Origin: CAZGVV01 sp964529155
Lineage (GTDB): Bacteria; Pseudomonadota; Alphaproteobacteria; Rickettsiales; SXRF01
Direction of reading: 5' to 3'
Assembly (NCBI GenBank): GCA_964529155.1
Contig: CAZGVV010000057.1
Location: 1-13,168 of the forward strand
DNA: 13,168 bases
How positions within the stretch are numbered: position 1 is the stretch's first letter; each line of letters opens with the position of its first letter. Shown piece after piece: positions 1 to 7,469 of this stretch. A model generated the notes under the pieces. That model searched no databases. It worked only from the letters and a program-made list of their open reading frames with translations, and was not told the DNA's origin. The translations under genes were made by a program, and so were the position numbers.

Positions 1-41
1 CTCGAAAACACTATTTTCGCCTACGTATAATTTTAAATTGA

Positions 42-60
42 AATAACTATATATGTTATT
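42..60. repeat. Inverted repeat immediately upstream of gspL
   Basis: AATAAC (42-47) and GTTATT (55-60) form a perfect 6-base dyad around a 7-base AT spacer, ending 3 bases before the gspL ATG. It could be an operator half-site pair or, in RNA, a weak stem-loop abutting the start codon. The region is very AT-rich, so chance is a realistic explanation. Confidence 0.35.
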
Positions 61-63
61 GCC

Positions 64-1353
64 ATGAGCGTTTTATTCCTGCGTATTCACAATTTGAGTC
101 AGCATCGTAGCGAGAATTCGCATATTGACTGGCGGCTTTTTACTATGCAGGGGCAGGTATTGAGGCAGGGTACGGCTGATACAGATTCGCTGCAGTCCGT
201 ATTGGCGGGAATTTCTTCAGAGACAAAAAGTAATGCTATCGTGGTGCTGGAAGGCCAGGCTGTGTTGACTGGTGAGGTGCAGGTAGCGCTTCGGCATATA
301 AAGCACCTACGCGGAGCGGTAGCACACAGTATCGAAGAGCAGCTTGCCGAGCCTCTAGAGGAAATGCATATTGCGATAAGTGCGAATGAACAAGATGAGC
401 CAGCTTTGGGCAGGCGCGTACAATTCGCGGCGATTAGTGATTTCTTGATATCCAGCCTATTGCAACGATTGATGGAAGCAGGTGTGGTTCCGTCTGTTAT
501 GCTATCAGAGAGTATGCTGCTGCCCTATGAGCGGGGTTCCGGCACATTGATGCTGGGAGAAAAAACAGTTCTCTTTCGTTTCGGTGCACTGACATCGAGT
601 TTAGAGCCAGTAATATTCGTTGCATTTTTACAAAAATATTTTTCGCAGCCGGACGCTCAATCTGAGGCGCTTTCGCGTATCGTTTTGTGGGTGCGTCCTA
701 ATGCAGGACCGGACCAGCGTAGCTTTATCGAGCAATTGCATGGAATTTGCCAGGATCACAAAGTAGAGCTTTTGGTTCGCCATTACCAATCTGCGGAGAT
801 CGACCAATTGTATCAATGGTGGATCAGCAGGGAATCAGAACATCCCAGGATAATTAATTTGCTGCAGCCGCCCTATCAACTCAAGCGATGGGTGCGTGCA
901 TTTACAGTAAACCGCCGGACGCTGGTGAAAATTTTGCAGGTATGGCTGGTGGCACAAATCTTGTTGTATGCCGGTGAATATATTTATTTGCGATACGATG
1001 CCATGCAGTATCACCAAAAAACTGTGGGCATTTATCAGTTATTTTTTCCCCACGATAAAGTGGCGCATAACATGAAAGCAGCATTACAACAGTATCTGCG
1101 GGGAGAAATCGGCAATGCAGGGATGCTGAGTTTATTAAAAATCGTGGCGACCGCGCCTGATGTGGAAAAAATGGAAATCGAGCGTATTGCGTATGACGCA
1201 AACGGCCTGACGGTAGAAGGAACAGCAAGCAATTCAGAGGTATTTGCAGCATTGTTAAATCATCTGAAAGCTGCAGGTCTGGTTGCTGAATCGGGCACCC
1301 AAGAGCAGGCACAAGGCGGAGTGCGCAATCATATTAGTGTGCGGAGGCCTTAA
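64..1353 (+). CDS. gspL: Type II secretion system inner-membrane platform protein GspL
   Basis: GspL recruits the ATPase GspE to the inner membrane and pairs with GspM in the T2SS platform. The 429-residue product has the family layout. Residues 1-265 are a cytoplasmic actin-like domain, ending in the conserved stretch INLLQPPYQLKRW (264-276). A single membrane helix spans about 287-309. A periplasmic ferredoxin-like domain follows (about 340-429), preceded by the typical FFP motif at 327-329. The length is normal for the family (about 400). No Shine-Dalgarno sequence precedes ATG 64; the leader is AT-rich and carries a dyad at 42-60. The stop codon overlaps the gspM start by one base, so the two are translationally coupled. 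Unusually, the pair is convergent with gspE-K, whereas gspL and gspM normally follow gspK on the same strand. The assignment rests on architecture, motifs and neighbours. Confidence 0.96.
   Translation: MSVLFLRIHNLSQHRSENSHIDWRLFTMQGQVLRQGTADTDSLQSVLAGISSETKSNAIVVLEGQAVLTGEVQVALRHIKHLRGAVAHSIEEQLAEPLEEMHIAISANEQDEPALGRRVQFAAISDFLISSLLQRLMEAGVVPSVMLSESMLLPYERGSGTLMLGEKTVLFRFGALTSSLEPVIFVAFLQKYFSQPDAQSEALSRIVLWVRPNAGPDQRSFIEQLHGICQDHKVELLVRHYQSAEIDQLYQWWISRESEHPRIINLLQPPYQLKRWVRAFTVNRRTLVKILQVWLVAQILLYAGEYIYLRYDAMQYHQKTVGIYQLFFPHDKVAHNMKAALQQYLRGEIGNAGMLSLLKIVATAPDVEKMEIERIAYDANGLTVEGTASNSEVFAALLNHLKAAGLVAESGTQEQAQGGVRNHISVRRP
1343..1347 (+). promoter_or_regulatory. Ribosome binding site of gspM
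   Basis: GGAGG lies 5 bases before ATG 1353, inside the last codons of gspL. It is the strongest Shine-Dalgarno sequence in the window and fixes the gspM start. Most other T2SS genes here lack a clear one. Confidence 0.8.
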
Positions 1354-1850
1354 TGCAGCGTGGTACGAATTTTTTTTATCGTCGGCAGATGAAGGCGTGG
1401 TATGCGGGGCATAATCAACGCGAGCGCCTGATCATTGCGTCTCTCATGGCGTTGTTATTTTTGGGTGTGACGGTAGCGGTATGGCGGCCAGCGTTTAGCA
1501 TGCTGGAAAATGCGAAAGAAGACTACCGTGCAGAGCGCCAGCTATTTGCGTGGGCAAAAGCAATGTCCGAACAAGTTAAACCTGTAAATGATGCGGCCTC
1601 TTCGCATGAAATCAAACCATTGGGTGATGTGATTCGCAAAAGTGCAAAGATAAACGCTATTTCTCTTTCTTCATGTGTAGAAAATGCGGAAGGAACAATA
1701 ACCGCCAATGCACAAAACATATCATTTAAAGCACTTATACGCTGGCTGGATGAAATGGAACGCGAACAAAAAATTTCCGCTATCACCGCCAATATTACCA
1801 GGGCCACAACGGTTGGGCAGGTAAATGCGGTGCTGAAGCTTTCGTACTAA
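1353..1850 (+). CDS. gspM: Type II secretion system inner-membrane protein GspM
   Basis: GspM is a bitopic inner-membrane protein that stabilises GspL and helps couple the ATPase to pseudopilus assembly. The 165-residue product begins with a short cytoplasmic segment ending in NQRERLI (21-27), a signature of the family. One membrane helix follows at about 26-44, then a periplasmic part with an early helical stretch and a C-terminal ferredoxin-like fold. That fold includes the typical FKALIRWLDEM pattern (125-135). The length matches ordinary GspM proteins (about 160). The start is fixed by GGAGG at 1343-1347 and overlaps the gspL stop by one base (TAATG). A single periplasmic Cys at residue 108 is noted; its role, if any, is unknown. 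No gspN follows; the next gene is on the opposite strand, separated by a GC-rich hairpin. Confidence 0.95.
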   Translation: MQRGTNFFYRRQMKAWYAGHNQRERLIIASLMALLFLGVTVAVWRPAFSMLENAKEDYRAERQLFAWAKAMSEQVKPVNDAASSHEIKPLGDVIRKSAKINAISLSSCVENAEGTITANAQNISFKALIRWLDEMEREQKISAITANITRATTVGQVNAVLKLSY

Positions 1851-1854
1851 TAAT

Positions 1855-1871
1855 CGCCGCATACTGCGGCG
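1855..1871. terminator. Hairpin between convergent gspM and gspK
   Basis: CGCCGCA (1855-1861) and TGCGGCG (1865-1871) form a perfect 7-base stem with a 3-base loop, starting 4 bases after the gspM stop and ending 9 bases before the gspK stop. Neither strand has a strong T tract; the - strand continues with ATTATTAG, slightly better than the + side. The position between two converging transcription units suggests a shared bidirectional terminator, but without a T tract it may be imperfect or only an mRNA-stabilising 3' end. Confidence 0.5.
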
Positions 1872-1880
1872 TGGATAAGC

Positions 1881-2747
1881 CTATTGGTCGCCCCAACGGC
1901 GTGATAAAATTGCTACTGCTGAGCTGTTTGGCCGATGGTAAAGAAGGCTGGTGAAGCGATAATGTTGCCCACCTATTTTGAGAAGAGTTGTGACAGTGAA
2001 ATAGTCATTTTGCGTGGTCATATTCATATCCTGAATATGCAATTTAAGCAGATCTTCTAGCAAAATAGGGCCATTATTCAGGGCCGAAGTGACGTTGCTT
2101 TCAATCATGCTGTTCCCGATATAGATCGTACGCAAAATAGAAGGTGCAGCGTTGATATTGATGCTGAAAGACGTGGTTGGCAAAGCCGTAATATACGGAG
2201 CAAGCGCCTGGTAGGCATGTAACGGCAGGCCATAGTCCAGTAATTCAGAAGTATCAACCAGCCAATACCCGGCGAGTGATACATTGCCAGCATCCTCGTC
2301 TTGGATTACTGGCAAATTAGCGCGCAATGCTTTGAGCAGTGCAGCGCTGGTAATCTCGGGAATCTCAAGGTGACTACATAAGGAATTAAAACGATTACTG
2401 GCTTCAGCATTGCCGCTGAGCAGGCTATTGATATTAAAATAACCCCGTGGGGCTTCCAGTGTTGTTTCAATCTGCCCTTCCGGTATGTGAAATGGCATGA
2501 CCACACCGCCAGGCAATAATGGGTCTTGATCAGCGTTGCTGCCGCTACTGGCGGCCATGCGGGTGCTGATATAAAGTTCTGCGCCGAGAGCATATTGCAT
2601 GGCTTGCTCGGCGCCAACGAAATGGGCGGTGCGGGTAATTTCTAAATGTTCGCGGCTGATAAGCCCTGCCACCACAATGCTTGCAGTAGCAAAAATGAGC
2701 GCCGTATAGAGAAATGCGATGCCGCGTTGTGGATGGAAAGCGTTCAT
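1881..2747 (-). CDS. gspK: Type II secretion minor pseudopilin GspK
   Basis: GspK is the large minor pseudopilin that forms the pseudopilus tip with GspI and GspJ. The 288-residue protein opens with a prepilin leader ending QRG (7-9), followed by IAFLYTALIFATASIVVAGL (10-29), the N-terminal membrane helix. As is typical of GspK and unlike other pseudopilins, there is no Glu at mature position 5. Family patterns in the globular part include RGYFNINSLL, DTSELL and NINAAPSILRTI. The length is slightly short for GspK (usually a little over 300). The start overlaps the gspJ stop by 4 bases (ATGA), and no Shine-Dalgarno sequence is visible, so translation is probably coupled. This is the last gene of the gspE-K operon and converges on gspM. 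Confidence 0.95.
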   Translation of the reverse strand: MNAFHPQRGIAFLYTALIFATASIVVAGLISREHLEITRTAHFVGAEQAMQYALGAELYISTRMAASSGSNADQDPLLPGGVVMPFHIPEGQIETTLEAPRGYFNINSLLSGNAEASNRFNSLCSHLEIPEITSAALLKALRANLPVIQDEDAGNVSLAGYWLVDTSELLDYGLPLHAYQALAPYITALPTTSFSININAAPSILRTIYIGNSMIESNVTSALNNGPILLEDLLKLHIQDMNMTTQNDYFTVTTLLKIGGQHYRFTSLLYHRPNSSAVAILSRRWGDQ

Positions 2748-3349
2748 GGTGTTTGCACCAACGGTACGAGTTGGCGGATTTCACCAAAGGGGGGTAAAAC
2801 AAAATGGGCTTCCAGTGCGGCAGGCAAAACACGTGGTTGTGTGGAAATATTAGTGCGAAGGTGAGTTCCATCGGCGGTGACAGCGTAAAGCGTGAAGCGC
2901 TCTATGTGATCGGATAATGTTTCTTCTATGGTGGCATCTTCATGGGGATCATTGATAAAAGGACGTATATTGCGTTGCAATGTACTCCCTTTCCATTCGT
3001 AATGTACTTCTGCCACTGTGCTTCGAGGCAGATCGAGCGGGTTTTTCCAGCCTAGCCGAGGGAAAATGGTAGTATAAGTGTTCGGTGTGTAGATGTAAGG
3101 CATGGCGTTGGCTCTCAGACTCGGTGCAGGTAAATGCGCCACGGCCTGGCTTGCGTCATATTGGAACATCAGCGCCGCATGCTGGAGCGTGGCGAGCTGG
3201 TCATCATGAGCTTCCAATATTTGCTGGTTGCGTAGCAGGTGGCTGAAAATACTGGCCGCTCCAGAGCTGATAAGGGAAAAGATCACCAGTGCGATCATCA
3301 GTTCAAAGAGTGTGAAGCCTTGTTGAGCAGGTGAGGAATGCTGAATCAT
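2744..3349 (-). CDS. gspJ: Type II secretion minor pseudopilin GspJ
   Basis: GspJ is a minor pseudopilin of the I-J-K tip complex that starts pseudopilus assembly. The 201-residue product has an 11-residue leader ending QQG, then the mature N-terminus FTLFELMIALVIFSL (12-26), with the conserved Glu at mature position 5. This is the recognition site for the prepilin peptidase GspO/PilD, which is not encoded in the window. The later region contains the GspJ-like segments LMFQYDASQA and VHYEWKGSTLQRNI, the latter a strand pair typical of the family. The length is normal (about 200). It overlaps gspI upstream and gspK downstream by 4 bases each, both as ATGA. It has no visible Shine-Dalgarno sequence, so it probably relies on coupling. 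Confidence 0.95.
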   Translation of the reverse strand: MIQHSSPAQQGFTLFELMIALVIFSLISSGAASIFSHLLRNQQILEAHDDQLATLQHAALMFQYDASQAVAHLPAPSLRANAMPYIYTPNTYTTIFPRLGWKNPLDLPRSTVAEVHYEWKGSTLQRNIRPFINDPHEDATIEETLSDHIERFTLYAVTADGTHLRTNISTQPRVLPAALEAHFVLPPFGEIRQLVPLVQTP

Positions 3350-3741
3350 GGCTGACTCACAAAGCCGACAAGCGATGCTACAGGCGCCACATCCGGGCCG
3401 TCGGTGGTCGGAGCAACACCGACTTCAAGGCTACGAAGACGGGCGGCAGTGGTGGGCGTTATGGTAATGGATATATGCCAATTCCGTTCCGCCATATTCA
3501 CCTCGCGTGCGAGGTGGCCGGGTAAGGGGAATTGGTGCTGAAGCTGCATTTCGGTGAGTGTATTGGCGGCAATAATAGTGCCGAGGGTTTTGGTGGTAAG
3601 GTATTCTAAACTACGCGATTGTTGGGCGGTGTAGCGGGTGAAGGCAACGGCCATGATACTGAAAAACACTAAGGCTATCAGTGTTTCTACCAATGAAAAT
3701 CCTGCTTGCGCTGAAGAACGGTGGGCTACATTAGCGTGCAT
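3346..3741 (-). CDS. gspI: Type II secretion minor pseudopilin GspI
   Basis: GspI is a small minor pseudopilin that helps nucleate the pseudopilus tip with GspJ and GspK. From ATG 3741 the product has 131 residues. A 14-residue leader ends in Gly, followed by FSLVETLIALVFFSIMAVAF (15-34), with Glu at mature position 5. I preferred ATG 3741 to the more upstream in-frame ATG at 3783. It gives a leader of normal size and has GGAGGA upstream on the - strand, though the spacing is long, while the 3783 codon has no Shine-Dalgarno sequence. No start codon lies between 3741 and the mature N-terminus, so an overlap of at least 11 bases with gspH is unavoidable. It ends in an ATGA overlap with gspJ. 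Confidence 0.94.
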   Translation of the reverse strand: MHANVAHRSSAQAGFSLVETLIALVFFSIMAVAFTRYTAQQSRSLEYLTTKTLGTIIAANTLTEMQLQHQFPLPGHLAREVNMAERNWHISITITPTTAARLRSLEVGVAPTTDGPDVAPVASLVGFVSQP

Positions 3742-4294
3742 AGGATTTGCTTTCTTCCTCCATACGTAGCCCCGTGTGGCCATCGGAAGTTATGATGCGA
3801 AATGGCGTTTTATCATTACCTGCAAAGAGTGCGATACGAAAGATACTGGTTTCGCCGCTGGAGAGCAGAAGAATAGTGGGGCGAGAGTGGTTGGTTGCCT
3901 CTTCATGGGGTAGCACGATGGGCGTAGAGGAGAGCTCCAGGTGGAGCGGTGCGGGGAGTTGGTATGCGGTAAAAGGAGCCTCTTCCAGAGGGAGCCATTG
4001 GGTGGATTTTTCGTCAAAATAAGTAAAATTGTAGCCATCAGGCAAAATGTGGACTTCAATCTGACGTCCCGTAAGGGTAGCGTTTTCCGAGCTCAGGCGA
4101 AGAATGTGAAAAAGCTTATCACTTTCTTGGCGAGCCCAAAAACGCTCGCGGCCATTGCCTATGGTATGAATAGCAATGCCAAGCATAATGCTCATGATCG
4201 CAATTACAATAACCATCTCGATAAGCGTGAAGCCAGCTTCCGCCGGAAGGCAATACGCAGGAAGCTTATTCCCAGTTGCCGATGTCTTTGTCAT
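3731..4294 (-). CDS. gspH: Type II secretion minor pseudopilin GspH
   Basis: GspH is a minor pseudopilin thought to link the I-J-K tip to the GspG shaft. From ATG 4294 the protein has 187 residues. Its leader is unusually long (21 residues, ending in Gly) and contains a Cys. It is followed by FTLIEMVIVIAIMSIMLGIA (22-41), with Glu at mature position 5. The globular domain resembles GspH/FimT-type proteins (LRLSSENATLTGRQIEV, then a late SDGHTGLR segment). ATG 4294 is the last possible start before the mature N-terminus, so at least 29 bases overlap the 3' end of gspG in another frame. Longer starts (up to 4342) are open but would lengthen the leader further. It was named GspH from its place between gspG and gspI and from the prepilin signature. 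Confidence 0.92.
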   Translation of the reverse strand: MTKTSATGNKLPAYCLPAEAGFTLIEMVIVIAIMSIMLGIAIHTIGNGRERFWARQESDKLFHILRLSSENATLTGRQIEVHILPDGYNFTYFDEKSTQWLPLEEAPFTAYQLPAPLHLELSSTPIVLPHEEATNHSRPTILLLSSGETSIFRIALFAGNDKTPFRIITSDGHTGLRMEEESKSYAR

Positions 4295-4697
4295 ACCGTT
4301 CGCCGCCCTGCTTGCCATCTGCCCCGAAGCTCCAGAGATCATAGGCGCCGTGGCTGCCTGGGCGTTGGTATTGGTAAAAACGGCCCCAAGGATCCAAAGG
4401 CATCGTCTTCAAATAACCGCCTTCTTTCCAATGCGGTGTTTCCGGCTGACCGGTGGGTTGTTTAACCAATGCACCTAATCCCTGTTCAGTGCTGGGATAG
4501 CTGTAATTATCAAGCTTATATAATTCCAGTGCATTGGAAATGGATTGAATGTCCGCCTTTGCTATGATGGTGCGTGCGTCATCGGGACGTGAAAGAATGT
4601 TCGGAACGACGAGCATAGCGATAATGCCGATGATGACCAGCACCACCATGATTTCAATCAGGGTGAAACCATCTTGTTGTGTGCGTTTTTTTTGCAT
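4266..4697 (-). CDS. gspG: Type II secretion major pseudopilin GspG
   Basis: GspG is the major pseudopilin and polymerises into the periplasmic pseudopilus that drives substrate export. The 143-residue protein has a 10-residue leader ending DG, then FTLIEIMVVLVIIGIIAMLV (11-30), with Glu at mature position 5. This is the most conserved pseudopilin motif in the operon. The C-terminal half has the family's calcium-loop region: PLDPWG (100-105), PGSHGAYDLWSFGADG (113-128) and DKDIGNW (136-142). Residues YSYPSTEQGLGALV (65-78) are also characteristic. The length is normal (140-150). The start lies 1 base after the gspF stop, without a clear Shine-Dalgarno sequence. The 3' end overlaps gspH by 29 bases. 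The T-rich stretch near 4686-4694 simply encodes the Lys-Lys of the leader on the other strand. Confidence 0.98.
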   Translation of the reverse strand: MQKKRTQQDGFTLIEIMVVLVIIGIIAMLVVPNILSRPDDARTIIAKADIQSISNALELYKLDNYSYPSTEQGLGALVKQPTGQPETPHWKEGGYLKTMPLDPWGRFYQYQRPGSHGAYDLWSFGADGKQGGERYDKDIGNWE

Positions 4698-4698
4698 T

Positions 4699-5913
4699 TT
4701 ATTTTACCAATTGGTTCATGCTTAAAATCGGCATCATGATCGCAAGCACCACAAGAAGTACCACTATACCTAGCGTAAGTATAATTGCCGGCTCCAGAAT
4801 AGCAACGCCAAACAAGACCCGGCTTTCCAATTCGCGTAATTGGTTGCGCGCGGCCAGCGTCAATACGCGGTCCAGTTCGCCGCTGGCTTCGCCGCCGGCG
4901 ACCATATTGATATAAGCAGGTGAAAAACATTTGGTATTCTGCAAAGCGCCGCTAAGTGTTGCACCTTCTACAACGTGATGCATAACTTGCTCAATGGCTT
5001 GCTTGAGAAATAAATTGCTTAGCACACCGCTGGAAACTTGCAGTGCATCCGCCAACGGAACGCCACTGTTACGCAACATGCTGAGCGTGCCGGTAAAACG
5101 TGCGAGGTTAAAAGAAGTAATGACGCGCCCTGCCACGGGTACAGTTAGTAAGAAGCGATGGAGTTTTAAGCGTGGTTCACTATAAGAAAAATACCGTTTC
5201 AAAGCCAATACGCCGCCAAGCAATGCCACCAGTAACAGCGCTCCGAATTGGCGTATGCTGTTGCTAAGCGCGATGAGAACACGGGTGAGGAAAGGCAACT
5301 GCTGGCCGGTTGCACTGAAGGCGCGGGCAATATCAGGAAAGACGAATACCATCATGCCGATGACGACGACTATGGAAAAGAGGGTTAGGATCAGTGGGTA
5401 CAGTAAGGCGAGCTTTACCTTCCCCAAGGTGCGCTGGTTGGTTTCGCCATAATCGGCCAGCTGATTAAGCACACTGACCAAGTCACCTGCATGCTCCCCT
5501 GCCAAGACGGTAGCGCGGTAAATAACGGGAAAATCTTTTGGATGCTGGCTCAGGGCAACGGCAAATGGCAGGCCCTTTACTACCTGGCTATGCACGGAGC
5601 CTAAGCAGTTACGCTGAGCAGCATTGTCGGTTTGCATGGCAAGCAGTTTGAGCGCTTTTTCCAACTGCAGCCCACCCTCCAGCAACATGGCGAGTTCACG
5701 GGTAAAGGTTGCTATGGTTTTTCCAGAGAAGGCGGCGCGCGGGCCTTTCGCGCGCCAGGGAATATTTAGACGCCCGACACTTTCCGTAATTTCCAGCGGC
5801 ATTAATCCACGTTGGCGGAGCTGTTGGCGGACATGGCGTGCGTTGTCGGCTTCCATGACGCCTTTCTGCTTGGTGCCGCGTTCATCTACTGCTTTGAAGG
5901 CATACACGGGCAT
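4699..5913 (-). CDS. gspF: Type II secretion polytopic inner-membrane protein GspF
   Basis: GspF is the polytopic platform protein thought to transmit GspE ATPase motion to the growing pseudopilus. The 404-residue protein has the normal length. After an N-terminal segment (MPVYAFKAVDERG), it carries two repeats of the T2SSF cytoplasmic helical domain at about 68-190 and 270-392. Each contains the family Gly-Glu-x-x-Gly-x-Leu element: AGEHAGDL (138-145) and GGEASGEL (340-347). Three membrane helices are visible at about 168-193, 222-241 and 373-398. It begins 1 base after the gspE stop (TAATATG) and ends 1 base before gspG, inside the gspE-K operon. No strong Shine-Dalgarno sequence is seen. 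Type IV pilus PilC is a paralogous alternative, but the pseudopilin neighbours make GspF clear. Confidence 0.98.
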   Translation of the reverse strand: MPVYAFKAVDERGTKQKGVMEADNARHVRQQLRQRGLMPLEITESVGRLNIPWRAKGPRAAFSGKTIATFTRELAMLLEGGLQLEKALKLLAMQTDNAAQRNCLGSVHSQVVKGLPFAVALSQHPKDFPVIYRATVLAGEHAGDLVSVLNQLADYGETNQRTLGKVKLALLYPLILTLFSIVVVIGMMVFVFPDIARAFSATGQQLPFLTRVLIALSNSIRQFGALLLVALLGGVLALKRYFSYSEPRLKLHRFLLTVPVAGRVITSFNLARFTGTLSMLRNSGVPLADALQVSSGVLSNLFLKQAIEQVMHHVVEGATLSGALQNTKCFSPAYINMVAGGEASGELDRVLTLAARNQLRELESRVLFGVAILEPAIILTLGIVVLLVVLAIMMPILSMNQLVK

Positions 5914-5914
5914 A

Positions 5915-7405
5915 TTAGCTACTTAAAATGCGTAAAACTTCATCGACACTGGTAAGCCCCGCAGCTACTTTCTGTGCGGCATCGTTGAGAATGCTGGGAT
6001 TGTGGAGGCGTACGCAGGCCTCGTATGCTGCTTCTCCCCTGGAGTCATGAATGAGGGCACGCAAGTGGTCATCGACGCGGATCACTTCATATACACCCAA
6101 GCGGCCACTATAGCCGGACTGCTTGCATTCCTCGCAACCATTTGCACGGTATAATATGCACTCGCCTTGGTACTCCATACCTAGGGCCTCCAGCTCGCGT
6201 CCGGTGGGTACGTAGGCTTGTTTGCACTGTGGGCATAATTTGCGTACCAGGCGTTGCGCTACAAGGCCGCACAGGCTGGAAGCTAATAAAAACGGTTCAA
6301 TACCCATATCCTGCAACCGCGTAATGGCGCCGATTGCGCTATTGGTATGCAGTGTGGAGAGTACCAAATGGCCGGTGAGACTAGCCTGAACGGCGATTTG
6401 AGCTGTTTCTAAATCACGGATTTCGCCAACCATGATGATGTCCGGGTCTTGGCGTAAAATGGCGCGTAGTCCCCGGGCAAATGTCATATCTACTTTTGGG
6501 TTGACTTGCGTTTGGCCAATGCCTTCCAAAGCGATTTCCACCGGGTCTTCAATGGTAAGAATGCTATGATCGCTATCTGATAGCGCCCGTAACCCCGCAT
6601 ACAGCGTGGTGGTTTTCCCAGAACCAGTGGGACCGGTGACAAGCATGATGCCATTGGGCTGGTTTAATATACCCTGCAGCGTCTTGAAATCGCGATCACT
6701 GAGGTGGAGTGATTCCAGTGTGGAACCGGCTGATTGTTTGTTTAGTAAACGCAGTACCACGCGTTCGCCGGTGCCGGATGGAATGGTGGAGACGCGAATA
6801 TCAAAGTCATGCCCACCCATAGTAAGAGGAATATGGCCGTCCTGGGGAATGCGCTTTTCAGCGATATCCAGTTTTGCCATTACCTTCACGCGCGAAATAA
6901 GCATGGGGGCCAGCGTGCGTTTCAACTGCACTACCTGGCGCAGCACACCGTCCACCCGGTAACGCACGGTGAGCTGTTTCTCATACGGCTCAATATGAAT
7001 ATCCGATGCATTCTGCCGAATAGCTTCAATCAGCAGCGCGTTGATGAGGCGAATGATTGGTGCATCATTATTTGATTCCAGTAGATCAGTGTGTTCCGGC
7101 ATGGTTTCAGCCAAGTGCGTCAGGTCAATATCCTGCTCCATGGACTCGATCAATTCCAGGTTCTGTCCTGCACTGTTCTCATAAACACCTGCCAATACCG
7201 TGGCGAAATTTTCTGCATTGAGAAATTGAACCGAAATCGGTGCTTTGCCCAGCGCGCGGCGTGCTTCCAGCAGCGCCAGCGGCGAGCAATCTTCGCGAAT
7301 ACAGAGGCACATTTTATTGGCGTCTGTGCTGTCTTCAAGCAATACCAATCCATACCGTCTGGCGAACGGATAAGGCAAAAAATAATGTGTGGTTGTGGCT
7401 GGCAT
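5915..7405 (-). CDS. gspE: Type II secretion system ATPase GspE
   Basis: GspE is the cytoplasmic hexameric ATPase that powers pseudopilus assembly, docking onto GspL through its N-terminal domain. From ATG 7405 it has 496 residues, normal for the family. Visible elements are the N-terminal LPYPFARRYGLVLLED, a helical N2 region, Walker A GPTGSGKT (258-265), an Asp box around TIEDPVEI, Walker B IIMVGE (323-328) and a His box HLVLSTLHT (346-354). A zinc-binding four-cysteine module follows with Cys 391, 394, 424 and 427 (two CxxC pairs). All catalytic motifs look intact. ATG 7405 was chosen because the only longer option is TTG 7429, and neither has a Shine-Dalgarno sequence. It is the first gene of the - strand operon, divergent from gspC across 64 bases. 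The zinc module and gene context favour GspE over the pilus ATPase PilB. Confidence 0.98.
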   Translation of the reverse strand: MPATTTHYFLPYPFARRYGLVLLEDSTDANKMCLCIREDCSPLALLEARRALGKAPISVQFLNAENFATVLAGVYENSAGQNLELIESMEQDIDLTHLAETMPEHTDLLESNNDAPIIRLINALLIEAIRQNASDIHIEPYEKQLTVRYRVDGVLRQVVQLKRTLAPMLISRVKVMAKLDIAEKRIPQDGHIPLTMGGHDFDIRVSTIPSGTGERVVLRLLNKQSAGSTLESLHLSDRDFKTLQGILNQPNGIMLVTGPTGSGKTTTLYAGLRALSDSDHSILTIEDPVEIALEGIGQTQVNPKVDMTFARGLRAILRQDPDIIMVGEIRDLETAQIAVQASLTGHLVLSTLHTNSAIGAITRLQDMGIEPFLLASSLCGLVAQRLVRKLCPQCKQAYVPTGRELEALGMEYQGECILYRANGCEECKQSGYSGRLGVYEVIRVDDHLRALIHDSRGEAAYEACVRLHNPSILNDAAQKVAAGLTSVDEVLRILSS

Positions 7406-7432
7406 GATTTCGTAATAAATGATAAACAAATG

Positions 7433-7460
7433 TAGTTAAGAAACTTTTCCGTATTTTCAA
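7433..7460 (-). promoter_or_regulatory. Possible promoter of the gspE-K operon
   Basis: Read on the - strand, TTGAAA (7460-7455) is five of six to the sigma-70 -35 consensus. It is followed after 16 bases by TAACTA (7438-7433), a poor -10 match. This falls in the 64-base gap between the divergent gspE and gspC, where a promoter for the seven-gene operon must lie unless it is inside gspC. The evidence is weak because of the poor -10. Confidence 0.3.
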
Positions 7461-7469
7461 GGCAGAGGC

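Noticed and set aside
902..1312. 136-codon - strand frame inside gspL
   Set aside because: It is antisense to the GspL membrane helix and periplasmic domain, with no protein-like features. It is a shadow.
3941..4465. 174-codon + strand frame across gspH and gspG
   Set aside because: It is antisense to two pseudopilin genes with intact prepilin motifs, and its product is basic and unstructured. It is a shadow.
64..7429. Type IV pilus or competence locus instead of T2SS
   Set aside because: The presence of gspC, gspD with N0-N3, gspL, gspM and the H-I-J-K set, plus the GspG calcium-loop motifs, fits T2SS. No pilT or pilM-Q genes are present.
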